Shown: positions 23,007 through 36,583, numbered from the stretch's first letter. The stretch is 64,000 bases of DNA from Isoetes taiwanensis (GCA_021234155.1 JAJEKV010000071.1:248001-312000), one strand, 5' to 3'. The notes: a model not told the origin generated them from the sequence alone. Program-made: numbers and translations.

Positions 23007-23884
23007 TGTTACAGGTGATTCTAGGGGTGGCCGTTTTTACAGACTCCTGACGGATATCCATGAGCACGGGGGTACCATCGATAGCATGCCGTGGGTATAA
23101 TGGCTATGCGGCGGACCATAAGCTCGTAATCAGGCTATAGGGACATTTTGGGGCTAGCAAAGTTGGCCCTAGGGGCACAACATTTAATGTTTATGAATAA
23201 AATATTAGCTATGCTAAGGTGGGACATTAAAGTAAATGTTAATGTACCCACATGGCACCTTATGGTTGGTTGGGGTTGGACCAATCAGAAAAAGGGGCAA
23301 AAAGCTCGAAGCTTTTTGTGTTAGGCCTGATATTGGCAGCAAGGCCATCTACGCTCAGATTCAGCCATGTATGAGCATGAAAGCCACCTGTAAATGATCG
23401 GATCTGCATGAGAAGCCATGCAGTACGGGATTCGGCCCTATTTAAGGGCTGATAATTCGATTTGGAGAGACCCACGAAATGGTAAAGGCTTCAAAATTGC
23501 TGTTTTGTCTCTGTTACATACCAGCCAAGGAGTCTTTGGTATTCTCTAGCCCAATCCGACCCTTTCGAGCACAGTTTTAGTCTCTGAAGCACTAGGGGTG
23601 GCTGGATATCAGGGAAGCAACTCGGGCTGATTGCTTGCAAGAGATTCACTTGTAATTGGAGTACAAGGGTGTGGGTTGCATATGGTTGCAATATTGCAAT
23701 ACTGATTGCAAGAGTGAGCTTGCATCAAAGGAATTAGCTCTGGGAGATAATTCACTGATCCTTGTGTGCAAAAGGATCATGGGGAACTATGGGAGTTTGT
23801 GTGGAACTCTGGGAGTTCGTGGAGTGGGCAGTAGATGGTGGTCCTTCCCCGTTGTTTGGGAAGCTGCAGAATTGCCGCGTGACA
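23007..23884 (+). repeat. 3' LTR of chromovirus, apparently complete
   Basis: The LTR runs from TGTTACAGGTG to GCGTGACA, 878 bp, with TG...CA ends. It starts right after the polypurine tract and its end matches the 5' LTR end at 18833. The partial LTR at 6424 belongs to the same family. Confidence 0.9.
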
Positions 23885-25300
23885 TCAGACATCTGTTTTA
23901 GCCAAGTCATTCTATCCATGCTCTACTGGATGTTCCGTGGTGGTGGGAACCATTGCCGCCAGACCTTTCAGCACCTCCACTTGCTTCATCAATTCATCCC
24001 CTTACACAGAGAAGGTGGGTCCTGACAGATGTCATCTTTGTTCACACATGGAATGAAGGTGGTTGCCTCTTGTGCATTTCAGGCAAAGTTCCTACTTTTG
24101 CATTCAGATATAACTGTATGGGAGAAGGTAGCAGAGAACTTGCCTCTTATAGTGCAGGTTGGTGGTATGGAAAGGATGACGTGGGCTTTGTCATGAGGAT
24201 ATTCATAAAGGCAAGTATTTTGGCCGCCCCATGTAGCATCTCCTCTTAGCTTCATGGCCTCTTCTGTTGCCAAATAGATGGCAATTGCAGATTTCAAAAC
24301 CAATGTGGGCTCGTACATGGCGCTAGCTTTGAAATAAGTTACAAGTTTAACATAGGTATTTGTGTGTAAATGCCTTGCGACATTGCTATGATCCTTGTAT
24401 CTCTGCAATTAGTATGCTTTAACCTTTCAGATGTCAAAACACTTAAAGCATTGCCTCTTTTCTCGCCCAGAAGTTCAACCAGCACGGTCTTGGCTACAAG
24501 GTTTATTCAGGGTTTGGTTGGCTATTGTGTGCAACCTGAGAGCATCATAGGATGCACACTTTTCAAGGCTTTTATTCATCTGTTTATAGTATTATTATTG
24601 TAGCCCAGGCTAAGATACTGATGGCTCATAAGTCTTCCTCTTCAGGGAAGAAGTGAAGAAGTGTATTTGCATTCAATATCTTCAAACTAATTCTTATCAT
24701 TGGGCTTCTATGATGGAATAAGTATATAATGCTTTAGACTCGTGTTTCAGGAGCATTTTCTTATGCTTACACATCTATATAAGTTATGTACACCTTGTAA
24801 TATTCACTTTTGATTAATAAATTTTGTTTTCATCATTAAGAAAGATACATAAATGCAAGAACGAATTTCATATATTTAGAAAATATGAACCACTTATGTT
24901 CAATTTCTTTCATGTTCTGGAAACAAAACTCCATTCAGAAGTCTTATGATTCAACAAAGTTTAAAGCACCAAAATATGACCACTTAGATTGAAAATTACT
25001 CTTTTTGAATCTTCAGTAAAAATTGGACAAACATTATCAAGTGTTACTCCAACTTATGCAGGATTAGCTACTGGAAGTGATATAAAAATGCAGCTGTTCT
25101 TAGTAGCTCCATAGAGAACTATCCATCAATATGAGTCATTGTTGAATAGAAATAGAAGTGGCCGCCACCTTCTAATTATAGACAAGACTGAAGAATCATT
25201 TTTCAAAGGTCATTATTGATTCAAACTAACTAAGAATTGCAACGATGTTATTTCTAGAATTAAGAACTTGATCATTGACGATTGCAACTTCAAACTGAAA
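23885..25300. other. Unassigned region
   Basis: Open frames of about 100 codons occur on both strands (for example minus 24408-24079) but no domain was recognised. The minus frame contains a phrase TEEAMKLRGDATWGG, without a match I can name. The rest is AT-rich. Confidence 0.25.
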
Positions 25301-25359
25301 AGTATCTTTTGCAATTTCAAAACTAATCTAGATCATCTACAGTAACTGGTCTACATACC

Positions 25360-25800
25360 CGAATAGTAGCCTCATTAGATGTTGCATCACCTCTAACTTT
25401 GAATTCTTGCTGAACCTGCATCTTGTGCCCAACTACTTGATGAATTTCCAAAATGGAAAATTCTTGTGCAAAAGATCCCAACACTGCCCTAGTTAATTTC
25501 TGTTCTACATACCTGATTTCCCGTGGAGATTATCAAGTCTTCAACCCTTCTTCTTTCGACCCAAACAATGGCATGCTTTACATTCGGAGGGTTTAAATTT
25601 AAGAGAAGTTTTTCCATGTGCTGAATCCGTGCTCTAGTAGAATTGTAAGAGATAACATCTTTATTGGATGAAGGGCCAAAGTTATCCTCCATATGCAAGA
25701 TGTTATATCTTAGAAACTTGTGCAATCTGTCTTCTCGTTCTACTTCATCATTATTCCCTGCAAGCACTTCTGATAAAGCTTCAAGTGCAAAATCACATGA
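25360..25800 (-). other. Possible exons of an unrecognised minus-strand gene
   Basis: Two open stretches end at GTATGT-type donor sites on the minus strand: one ends STGNQ|GTATGTAGA near 25514, the other ends NEATIR|GTATGT near 25360. The first contains HMEKLLLNLNPPNVKHAIVW. The 24-base gap that would separate them is too short for a plant intron, so they are not simply neighbouring exons. No family was recognised. Confidence 0.2.
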
Positions 25801-25925
25801 ACACATGAACAGTGAACATTATTCTGTGAACATCCTATTCATGCAGCCAGCTTCAATGTCTATCCTCCATTTCCACAAATCGTTTACTTTTGGTAGCCCT
25901 CTCCTTGGATATATGAACACTTCAC

Positions 25926-26210
25926 CCGAGGTGCAAGAACAAAAATTGGAGGGGAAGGGGGCAAACGGTCATCAAACTCAGATCTAGCAACGAGAGCAAA
26001 ATATTTGATATCATAAACATGCTCAGGTTCAGATCGAGGGACTGAAACAGGCTTAGGAGCGGTGGCAGGAGAGAAGGTGCGATAGAGTGTAATATCTGGA
26101 ATGGGTTCTTTGTATTCAAGGCCAGCAGTAGGGTCCATGATCTGCCATGGTGCCTTTAGTTTCTCCAGCAAAGCCTGGGCCGACGACACCATTTTCTTCA
26201 CTGCCGCCAT
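25926..26210 (-). CDS. Possible small mitochondrial-type protein, exon 1
   Basis: An ATG at 26210 opens 95 codons ending at a candidate donor (CGG|GTGAAG at 25925). The protein starts MAAVKKMVSSAQALLEKLKA, an amphipathic, basic start that could be a mitochondrial signal. It then has PWQIMDP, EYKEPIPDITLYRTFSPAT and a YDIKYFALVARSEFD phrase. The YDIxYFxRDxRR-like motif with a preceding Pro-rich region resembles plant complex I subunits of the B14.5a (NDUFA7) type, as far as I can recall; this needs a search. Downstream exons were not found, so it may be only a fragment. Confidence 0.35.
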
Positions 26211-26339
26211 AGCTACCCTAAACCTGTGCAGTAAAAAAACCCTAAAAATAATGGGAGGATATCCACCACAGGATTTGCCCCCTTTTCTAAAATCAACGGC
26301 TAACAAAAGGGTACACTCTAGAGGTAATATTTAGTACAT

Positions 26340-28240
26340 CTGGATGAATACGACCACCAAATCATATGAAAACCTTAGAGAAAACAGTATAAAAACAGAA
26401 AAAAAAACCATGTTATAATGCTAGATATTCGAGTTGTCTCTATTTGGTTCACGCCTGTAAGCATTCCTCGAGAGCATTGGCAACCACTTCTCATTAGGAT
26501 CTTCCTTCTAAACCTGAAAGGGCGGGGTTGTTCATCCCGATGAGAAGCTATCGCTAGTTTTTCTCACATTTGCTTAGCCTACGCGGTGGATGGTTCATTT
26601 TTTTATCTCCTGTTCTCAACTTTGTTATACTCTCGATGATTGTCTAGTTTCGGAGTATTTTCTAGTTTTCAAGGTTTTTAAGAAATATCTACTCCTAATA
26701 AGGAGCACCAATTTGTACTTAGCTTTTTCAAAGCTCAATGAGAACACCAGTTCACTTCGGCCACTTGGTTGTGTCATAGGACCCATCCTAGGAATGGCAA
26801 CCACTACAAAAAATAAACAGAGTATAAAATTCTTAGAAAATTCTCAAGTGGAATCATGCAAACAGTTCCACTTAATCTGCTATTAATTAAATGCTCCAAA
26901 GGCTTCATTTGTGCTATTTGCGAATAAATAACGCATTTAAAAAAGTTACGCTTCATTGTTCCACAATAGCTTTAAAAGTTAAATTTTTCTCTATTCTGGA
27001 ATAGATACAATACTAACAAGTTTCACTTATGCTATGTGGAAAGCATAGATTAAGAAGTAGCAAAAGCCCAGCTTTAATGTTTAGTTAATACTTATGAGAT
27101 GCAAGGTGAGTGAATGTGATTGAAGAATCTGTTAATAGCATGTACAATGTTGGCGTAGGCTTCTGTTAATAGCATGTACAATGTTGGCGTAGGCTTCTAA
27201 TATTTGCCTGGGTTGTTCATAACTTAACAATTTCAAGTTAGTTGACATTGACATTGGCTTCAAATGCAAGCTTTCCAATTTTTACTAGAAAAAAGAGAAG
27301 ATGCAAATTTATTTTCACTTCTAAAATGCTACTTTTAATGCATCAACTATAGTGTGTATGCGAAGAAAACATCAACTTTAATGAGGTAAAAAAGGACCAT
27401 ACCCGCACTTTTCAATATTTTTGCCCATTTTAGCACTTACTTTTTTAAAAGAAGGAAAATCTTTAAGGAATATTTCTTCTACTGCCATTTGAATGATTTA
27501 CTCCCGTTTAATATGCAATTGTGTTATAATAATAGGAAATGACGTAATTCTTTAGGAAAAATCGAGAATTTGGGGGAATTTTATTATTTGGATTAGTTCT
27601 CTGTCCAAATCAATTCAATATATAGTACATCATATAGGGCAGAAGTTAAATAATTTTAATTTGGAGCCATATGTTCAAATGAAAGGACAATCGATGCAAA
27701 AGATTAAGGGCTGGTAAAAAACTCGAACGGGGGTGGCAAAATAGCACATGATTGTGCTTAGAACCTTGGTACAAAGGACCATCGAACATTACAATATACA
27801 TTCTTTCTTTAATTGAAGGCTTGAATTAGGCTACAATTTACAATCGTTTGTTGAATTTTTCCAAGAACATTACATCATGGAGTTGACAGATGATTGGATT
27901 TCGGCCATGCTCCTTATAGAAAAGTAGCATAGGTATTTTTGGACGAATGGTTAGCGCAACGTGGGCAGATCCAACTGGACATGGTTCTGGTTGGGCCACA
28001 ATTGATGGCAGGAATTTTGTTCTTTATGAGACCCAAATTGTAGTTTGAACTGCGTTCGCATGGCCTTCGCCAGAATTGTAAGATCATTATTCTTGATGTT
28101 CGTCACTGCGGATCCTCCTTCCATTTTGACCTCCACTTTGCATTCGATTCTGTGTCGTTGATGGGCATTTCTTAGCGTTCTTGCTTAGTTTGCCTAGATT
28201 TTCATTGGAGTTTTCCAACGTCAAATTATCACAGGCAAGC
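26340..28240. other. Intergenic region before the phosphorylase gene
   Basis: No coding sequence was recognised. A 34 bp unit is tandemly duplicated at 27129-27196. The last ~200 bases probably contain the phosphorylase promoter and 5' untranslated region, but no confident TATA box was placed. Confidence 0.4.
27129..27196. repeat. Exact 34 bp tandem duplication
   Basis: CTGTTAATAGCATGTACAAT and the following 14 bases (GTTGGCGTAGGCTT) appear twice in direct succession. Confidence 0.95.
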
Positions 28241-31200
28241 ATGGCTTCCATGGTTTTAGTTCAGGGGATGGCGGGTTCTGTGAACAATCTCCAGATAAAA
28301 GAGGGGCATTTGCCAAAAAATGGTAAGCTTGCCTCTTTCTTTCAGGGACATGGAACAGGACCTGCATTTTCTAGATTGAATAGTAGCAATGAAATTCGAG
28401 TTCGTAGATCTGCAAAATGTTGGAAGGTCAGTTGCATTGCGAGCGACCCAAAGTCTATATCTGACATCGACAAAGGTATGCATTTTAAAAATTTGCACAA
28501 GTTTTGATCGATTCTAGTAATCTTATATATTTGTAATACAACCTTGCAGCTATAGAAAGTAATGCGGTTCCTGGGTCCAGGGATCCATTGGCCATTGCAT
28601 CAAATATAAAGTACCATGCGGAATACCAGCCCTTAGTTTCGCCTCTCAAATTTGAACTTAAGCAAGCATACATTGCCACAGCCCAAGCTGTTCGTGATCA
28701 CCTCATAAAAAACTCAAATGAGACTTTTTTGCATTTTCAGAAGACAAATCCAAAACATATACACTATCTTTCGATGGAGTTTCTTCAGGTTAGCATTTGA
28801 TATGTGTACGTACTGATACCTTGCAAACAGTTTTTATCCAACCTGTATGTTTTTTTTGATATAGGGAAGAGCCTTATTGAATGCGATTGGAAATCTAAAA
28901 TTATCAGACTCGTACGGACAAGCACTGCAAAAGTTAGGCTATGACCTGGAGAAGATATCGGAGCAGGTAGATATTTAAATCACTGTTTTTGTGAACATAA
29001 TGTGTTTGGCTATGACTCGACACTTATCAGGCTGGATCAATGGTCTTGTGTCTGTATACCCTTTTAATTATCTTATATTTTGTGCTTTGTGTTTCAAATG
29101 TCCATCTGCAGGAGCCTGATGCTGCACTAGGCAATGGGGGCCTTGGCAGACTAGCATCCTGTTTCTTGGATTCATTGGCAACCTTAAACTACCCCGCATG
29201 GGGTTATGGACTTCGTTACAAATATGGTCTATTTCAACAAAAAATCACAAAAGCCGGGCAACAAGAAGTTGCTGAGGATTGGCTTGAGGTAAATTACCAA
29301 ACTAAAGCACTTTGATACCTCAATAGTTTACGAGTATTGGATTATTTCTGGTTGCGCAGCTAGGAAATCCATGGGAGATTGTGAGAAATGACATTTCATA
29401 TCCTATTAAGTTTTTCGGTAAGGTGGCCGCATGCAAGGGTGGGAAAAAAAAATGGGTTCCAGGAGAAACTCTGAAGGCAGTGGCCTACGATGTGCCTATT
29501 CCAGGATATGGAACAAAAAACACAATATTCCTGAGACTGTGGTCTACTAAAGCGACCTCCAAAGAATTTGATCTTCTATCATTTAATGCAGGAGAGCATG
29601 AAAAAGCTGCCAGGGCTCTTTCTCATGCAGAGCAAGTAAGTGTTTTCTAGAAAAATTATTTAGTTTCATCTAGATCTTGTTTCCACTTTTAAGTGTTCGT
29701 AAGTTTCACATTAGTTTGCTAACGTTTCAACCTTTGATATTGAGCAGATTTGCGATGTTTTATACCCGGGTGATGCAAGTGAGGAGGGTAAAATACTCCG
29801 TTTGAAGCAACAGTATACTTTATGTTCAGCATCAATCCAGGATATGATTGCACGTTTTAAAGAACGTTCTCACAGTGTTTTAAATTGGTCAAGTTTTCCA
29901 TCAAAAGTGGCAATTCAAATGAATGACACACATCCCACACTGTGTGTACCTGAACTAATAAGGATACTTCTTGATGAGGAGGGCTTATCTTGGGAGGAAG
30001 CATGGAAGATAACCAAAGAGTAAGTGTGCCCATAGATATTGCCTCCAATAGTAATCAATTATTGGCCGATATAGAATTTTAAAGAAAAGCAAAACTAAAG
30101 TTTGTATATCTAATATATATCTAATATACTTTTTAATTTTGTTTTTAAATTTCTATGTAAGAGGCAATGGCTGAAATTAAAATTGATATCTTTGCAGGAC
30201 TGTTGCTTATACCAATCATACAGTTCTTCCAGAGGCTCTGGAAAAGTGGCCTCTGGATCTTATGCAGAAGTTGCTACCACGGCATGTGCAAATTATTGAA
30301 AAGATAGACGAGGAGGTAATTTTTGTTGCTTTGCTTGTTGTTCAGCCATGTGTTGTGGTTTTGATGCCCCTTCATTACTTATCTGTAATCTGTTCCTCTT
30401 GCAGTTTATCAAAGGTATTATTCCAAAGGCTGGTATTAGAAATACTACCGAGACGGAAAGCAAGATCATGCGCATGCGCATTTTGGAAAATGTGGATCTA
30501 CCAGACTCGATATCCCTTCTCCTACCTGAAGTGAAGAAGGATGTAAAGAAAGACCAGAACTCGTCCAATGGCACCACTGGAAATGATGAACGGGAAGAGG
30601 AGCGTGCCCCTGAACTAGTGAGGATGGCGAATCTTTGTGTAGTAGCTGGGCATACAGTTAATGGTGTGGCGAGCATTCACAGTGAAATAGTGAAGGATGA
30701 AGTTTTTAATGATTTTTACCAGGTACATAAATCTAGTCATAGAGTGAGCCATCACACATTTAGTTCTGCCTTCCAACTGCAACCTTTGTTGTATCCTTTT
30801 CCCATCCACATAATGATGGCCAAAGAAGTTACAGCCAATGGCATGGGTTATTATGATGCTAGAAGATATAAGCCTATAACTGTTACATATTGGAAAGGCT
30901 AAGAGATATCAGTTTAGTAAGTCCCTAGCTTATGGTTTTCCCCTTTGCCAGATATGGCCAGAGAAGTTTCAAAACAAGACAAATGGTGTGACTCCTCGAC
31001 GATGGATTCGTTTTTGTAATCCTGAGCTCAGCAAAGTTCTTACAAAGTGGTTGGGCTCTGAAGACTGGGTGATTGATACAGAGAAGCTTGCTGGACTCCG
31101 AAATGTAGGGCTATTTTTTTTCACTATGGGATTTCTGACAAAGCATCAAAATTTTAATTGCGGATCATGCAATATTTGTTATATATTTACAGTTTGCGGA

Positions 31201-33140
31201 CAATAAAGAGCTGCAAAGCGAGTGGGCAGAAGCAAAACGGAAAAATAAACTGAACCTTGCTGCATATATCAAAGAGAAAACAGGCTATGTAGTCAGTCCA
31301 GATGCTTTGTTTGATATTCAGGTGGGTGTTTGGTAGTTACCTTTGACCTTATTTGCAACAGCATACATTGCTTCATGGTTGCGTGTTTCAGGTCAAACGC
31401 ATTCATGAGTACAAACGTCAACTTCTGAACATATTGGGTATCATATATCGATATAAGAAGATGAAGGAAATGTCTGCAGCAGAAAGGGCAAAAAAATATG
31501 TGCCTCGTGCTTGCATTTTTGGAGGAAAAGCCTTTGCAACATACTGGAATGCAAAGCGCATTGTAAAGCTAATTGTTGATGTCGGTGAGGTGGTAAACAA
31601 TGACCCAGACATAGGAGATCTTCTTAAGGTAACCTGTGTGTTTCAGATTTTTTTTCCATGTCACACAGGGGATTGCTTAGTACATATGTACAAATGGCTG
31701 GCATGTGACTTCTAATGCAGTGGCCTTTCAAAAACAATATTGTCTTGCAAAATTGCTTAATGTTTTGTTAATTCTCTGGTTGTTGCCTGCATTAGTCGCG
31801 TTTAGGATCTTTTACGTCTGAAAAACCTTATTGTGCCTCTGTTAGGCAGTTAGTAGACATCCATATGTTTAAATTGATCTAGTATTTATAGATAACAATC
31901 ATGTAAAGGCAGAAAAAGAATTTGCAACCAATGCAGACAGAACAACCAAGATGGTTCTGACTTCAGTAAGACAGTAGTAAATATTTAGAGAATCCTTGAG
32001 TAATGAGAATCCATTGCATAAGATTCAAAACCAATTGACTATTAATATCTGTAGACAAGGGCCTTCTCAAACACATGGATGGAACTCATGGGCAGTACTT
32101 GTTTGGTCTTACAATCTGCTGATGTTTCAGGTAATATTTGTTCCCGACTATCATGTTAGCGTAGCAGAGGTCCTCATACCAGCAAGTGAACTTTCAGAGC
32201 ATATCAGGTAAATGCTTCTCATGCACCTTGTCTTTCTTTTGGCTGATTCTAGTTTCCTCTCACACATTATCAGTAGAAACACTAATATCTTTCTACAGAA
32301 TAAACACAGTAAATATTTGGGAAAAATTGTGCTGCACATTCCTCTGACTTCTGTGACTCTTGTATGGCCACAGTACTGCAGGAATGGAAGCGAGTGGAAC
32401 AAGCAATATGAAGTTCGCAATGAATGGTTGCGTATTGATAGGTACACTTGATGGTGCTAACGTTGAGATACGGCAAGAAGTAGGGGAAGAGAACTTTTTT
32501 CTGTTCGGTGCCTTGGCAACTGAAATTGCAGGTCTTAGGAAGGAGAGAGCGGAGGGCAAGGTATGGATAATTATTTTTCTTTGTACCTTCTGGTAGTCTA
32601 AGGGGCAAACGTTCACACCACTCCATGTTTGTATTCAAGCTGTTATTCATACTGGGTTGTTGTATGATGCATTTCTTATTGTTGCTTCTGATTTCTACCT
32701 AATGCCTTTACAGTTTAAGCCTGGCCCGCAATTTTTGGAAGCCGTGGAGTTCATTAGAAGTGGGAATTTTGGACCTTATGATTACCAACCTTTACTTAGC
32801 TCTCTTGAAGGAAATAGTGGGAATGGAAGAGGAGATTATTTTCTTGTTGGAAAAGATTTTCCTGCCTACATAGAATGCCAAGATAAAGTGGACGAAGCCT
32901 ACAGAAACCAAGAGGTATATTGTTTGATAATATCAAAGGTAGTGAATTTAAAGGGAAAATTGAATAGAACGTAAATCAATTTTTAGTTGTGTCCACTTTA
33001 ACATTTATTGTGCATTTTTGCAGAAATGGACAAGAATGTCTATTTTAAATACTGCAGGATCTCCAAAGTTCAGCAGTGATCGAACTATTCATGAATATGC
33101 AAAAGACATTTGGAGGCTCAAACCAGAGCCCGTACCTTGA
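28241..33140 (+). CDS. PHO1: Plastidic alpha-1,4-glucan phosphorylase (starch phosphorylase, GT35), 15 exons
   Basis: Exons: 28241-28475, 28550-28788, 28865-28966, 29112-29288, 29360-29635, 29748-30019, 30198-30315, 30405-30722, 30952-31104, 31193-31321, 31392-31628, 32131-32207, 32374-32560, 32714-32914, 33024-33140. All introns are GT-AG and the join is one open frame of 945 codons plus stop, the usual PHO1 length. The first ATG (MASMVLVQG) starts a Ser/basic-rich stretch of ~65 residues fitting a chloroplast transit peptide. Family landmarks include [20 protein letters not shown] across exons 2-3, [59 protein letters not shown] and [16 protein letters not shown] with the pyridoxal-phosphate lysine. 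The enzyme transfers glucose between alpha-glucan and phosphate (glucose-1-phosphate) in plastids. The insert typical of plant PHO1 (L78) is present but short (about 30-35 residues, exon 8). The gene looks intact. Confidence 0.96.
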
Positions 33141-34570
33141 AAATGATATGTATTATGGCAAATAGTTTGCACACCTGTGCAGAAAATTGGAGGGATGGTG
33201 TATGTAGTATATGCAACTGCTGTGTGTAGACAATCGGACGTTGCAGTAGCTTCATGTGCCAGTCTGTCTCATATTCTTCGCAACTGTAATTGCGTGGTAC
33301 CCTCTTAACCATCAATGGCCCATTGGTGACCATCCACCAAGTTCCTATCTTGAAAATCTGAGTATTTCTTTCTTAAAAAATTGCGGTTTAATTTAAAATG
33401 GAATTTTATAAAAGGAAAAGTTTGGAAGAGATTTTAAGGAATGCATTCCATCGACCTCGCTGCAAGCCAACAACCTAAGGGATGCACACAAGCCTTTATG
33501 TAACCTAGTAATAATAGCATCATTAATCCATGACATCTTCATAAAAACCAACAAGTACTTGCTGATTACGTCACACCTAGCAAGTTAGTGAAACTTACCA
33601 AGGACGGGATTAAAAAAATCTCGCCTCCTGGGTATTCGAGGAAACCCTGGTAATAAGAGCATCATTAGTCTATGTTATTAGGTCCTTGATAACTAAAATA
33701 GATACACCCTCAGGCTAACTAGCCTTGTTGGCTTAGAAGTGCATTTAAAGATTTGATATATCATGAATGCTGCAAAGATCCTTTTAGCTCCATGAGCTAT
33801 CAATAGACAATGAACTATCAATAGACAAAGGCTAAGATTGTATGAATGTATTTTAAATATGTTCCAACAATTTTTCGAGGTTTCCGCATTGTTTTCTTCC
33901 CTTGCCATTCCTATTGGGTTCCAATCCCTTAAACCTAGCATCTTCTGCATTCCAGCCTGTTAAATATCGATGAGTTTTAAGAATCTTTAGCTCGGGGATA
34001 TCCCTATTCCGCTTGAGCCATGATGGCTTGGCAATAAATCCTATTCCTTCTCTGGAGTTTAGACCCCTTAATTTGCTAGATATGATTTGCTATCTCCAGC
34101 ATTTTCCATGTTCCTAAAACTTTTAATGCTATTCTTAGATAACATAATCTCAAGTTGCTTGCTTCTCAGAAGAAAAAACCCAAACTTGTGCTCTTCATAA
34201 ATAAAGGAATTCCCAACTCTTTTAAACAGGTTCAAAGACATCCTCTTTTTGACATTAGTCCATTCTCTTTTATAGACCATCGCTCCATTTTCAGGACCAC
34301 TTCCATAGCTTCACATGGCACCAGGACAGAGGTTCCCTCTGTACATAATGTGTTAGCTCCAAATCCATAATGCATTTCCCATGCATTTTCTTGGAGTGTT
34401 ATATTCTCGTGGAATGGACCTTAATTGATTGCAGAGCTTGAATACCTCGATACTCATCACAAACACCCACTGGGTGAGTTTCAATATTCTCCTTATAATC
34501 AGAATAAATAGTGGAACTGACAATTTGCAGCATTCATTTCGATGTGTGGATTCCGCTTCAAGCATCGTTG
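33141..34570. other. Region downstream of phosphorylase
   Basis: The first ~200 bases are probably the 3' untranslated region. The remainder is AT-rich, with only short frames and no recognised element until the transposase remnant. Confidence 0.4.
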
Positions 34571-36583
34571 TCCATTCAGTGATTAGTCGAGGATAAACTA
34601 CTCCATCTACTATTGGAGCAAGATATGTTGCGATTGGATGCCCATGAACTTGACGACCTGGTTGAAGGATATCAAGGAGGTCTAGATAATCTTGGCCAAG
34701 AAATTGAACTTTGGCAATTAAATGCTTGCATATAATATGAAATGAGGGCAGGCACAGTAATGGGGCATCATTTGTTGACTATACCGTATTCCAATATAGG
34801 TGTCACTAGCCATTGATAGGGTTATGAGTCCTCTATCCTCCAAAACCATGGTTGCGGAATCCTCCCCATATATTCTTAGTAATCTTTGTGCAACAACGTA
34901 ACATTTCTTATAAGCACGTGGGCTGTATCTACCAAACTCAACTACGAAACATCAACAACTAATATAACTATGACTATACATGAAATGAAAGGGTAACAAT
35001 GGATTGTTCTTACTAAAAGACATTCTTTCAGAGCAGTGCTCGACAAGAGAGCCTAAAGCTAGGCTACGGTCATCATGGTGATCCATTATATGTGATAACA
35101 TAGTATACATACGAATATTGGTCATTCGATCTAGAACATGGACTTTCAAGACCTGCCAATGCGACTCAACATGATTTGTGGTATCTATATTCGTATGTTT
35201 AAAGAGCTGCCTGAACCTTTGCCACTTGCCATCCCATACTGCGCCGAACACCCAACCCTGCTTTAAGTAACTAGACGATAATATTTTTTATACTTGTATT
35301 AGTATATGTAATGTATATCTATTTAAGAAGACCAATTAATTATAGCTGATGATAACTTCATTTTTGTTATACATGCCATAGAAGCTATGCAATAACCCAT
35401 TGTACTCGGATGCCTTCATCATCTTGCTCACTCTACGGAACACATCCCCTTTTCGACATACTCTGGCAACCTTGGGATTCAAGGTGTGCAACCATGCACA
35501 ACATGCTAAAATGTGACATGCAACCTGTCCACCACGGTTGTTATGACAGTGGGCATTCCCAGTAATCACTTCGACTCCATCGAGGTCAATGTTGATAGAT
35601 TTTGGTCTAACATTTGCCATCCTTAGAAAGGTCAATAGCAAGGCAATTTGCAAAGCTAGATGCTTAGATTTAACACCTGGAAGTAATTTTTTGCAGAGCA
35701 CATAGAAGACAGGATGACCTACACCACCTACTACAGGAGCAATAGCTACATATAAAGGACAATTATACATGTTAGTCCAAAATGTTGAGTCCATCGCCAA
35801 CCGCCATTTACCACTTTATCTAATCGATGCTTGAAGCATTGCATCATCCTAAATCACACATTATCCAGGGATGCCTATTTGGGTCAGGACTAGATGTGTT
35901 GTATGGCTGGTGATATATGACCTTCCCGAGATGCTTCTAGTCATCCATCCCATCCTCGACTGTATCCCAATCAGTGCCTAATCTTCCATCTGTGAATAGG
36001 GGCATACTCATGATTGATTTTAACGCATTAAATTGAAAACTCTGAAATTTGAATTGCATTTACCAATAATCCTTAACGGGTAGTTAAGTCGTCAAATATC
36101 CTCCCGTAATATAAAACGGTATGAACTTCCGATATCCTTGCCCCTTTCATTTACTATACCCCATGCAATTCAGGGATCTGCTAACACTTGTAACACTCCA
36201 TGAGCTACATTCAAAACTTCAAAGCAGATAGACATTGACCAATCTTCTATCTCAGAGAATGGATCGTGACCTGTATGATATTTTGATACATAAATCATAG
36301 TAGGAGTTTTTCCATCTTCCTCAAGAGGTTGTATTGTACGCATTCTGAACATACAACCCCTCCTATAACTCTTTCTAATTTGTTTATCATCATGAATTCC
36401 TTGTCGATGTGGAGCCTTCCATCTATGGCACGTATAATCGTTACAAATGAAAGAGCCTTCTCTTATGTTGTACTGAGCGTGCATGAGATGAACCCTAATT
36501 CGCACTTGGAAAGCTGCGATTCTTTCGTGTATATCTTCTCCTGGTAGTAGCTCATCCGACAAAGGAAAATCATCCTCATGCAT
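34571..36583 (-). mobile_element. MULE-type DNA transposon remnant (copy A)
   Basis: Minus-strand frames give a Mutator-like transposase in pieces. The N-terminal part is 36583-36170 (C and H residues near CNDYTCHRWK; KYHTGHDP). The DDE region is 35800-35336: MDSTFWTNMYNCPLYVAIAP then VGHPVFYVL and a NIDLDGVEVITGNAHCHNN phrase. A further frame 35251-34952 has DTTNHVESHWQVLKVHVLDR. Then near 34770-34680 a CAC...H cluster and LDILQPGRQV form the SWIM-type C-terminal region. Stops divide the frames. No terminal inverted repeats were found. Confidence 0.75.
35336..35800 (-). pseudogene. MULE transposase DDE domain fragment
   Basis: The 154-codon frame begins MAMDSTFWTNMYNCPLYVAI, with the first catalytic Asp context, and includes LPGVKSKHLALQIALLLTFL. 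The second acidic residue probably lies in the DLDGVEVITG phrase. The frame ends at 35336 and the protein resumes in another frame at 35251. Confidence 0.65.

Larger units (their letters stand above)
18361..23884 (+). mobile_element. Ty3/gypsy chromovirus, internally deleted and interrupted
   Basis: The element has a damaged 5' LTR (to 18833), a PBS, gag with a zinc knuckle, a protease stub, RNase H, integrase, chromodomain, polypurine tract and a full 3' LTR. The order is that of Ty3/gypsy and the terminal chromodomain marks it as a chromovirus. The reverse transcriptase core is missing: protease sequence at 20330-20360 joins directly to the RT connection/RNase H part. The integrase is split by ~650 bp of unrelated DNA. 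It could not move on its own. Confidence 0.92.

Noticed and set aside
28181..28240. Upstream start of the phosphorylase at 28181
   Set aside because: That codon is TTG; the first in-frame ATG is 28241, and the sequence after it already gives a transit-peptide-like N-terminus.
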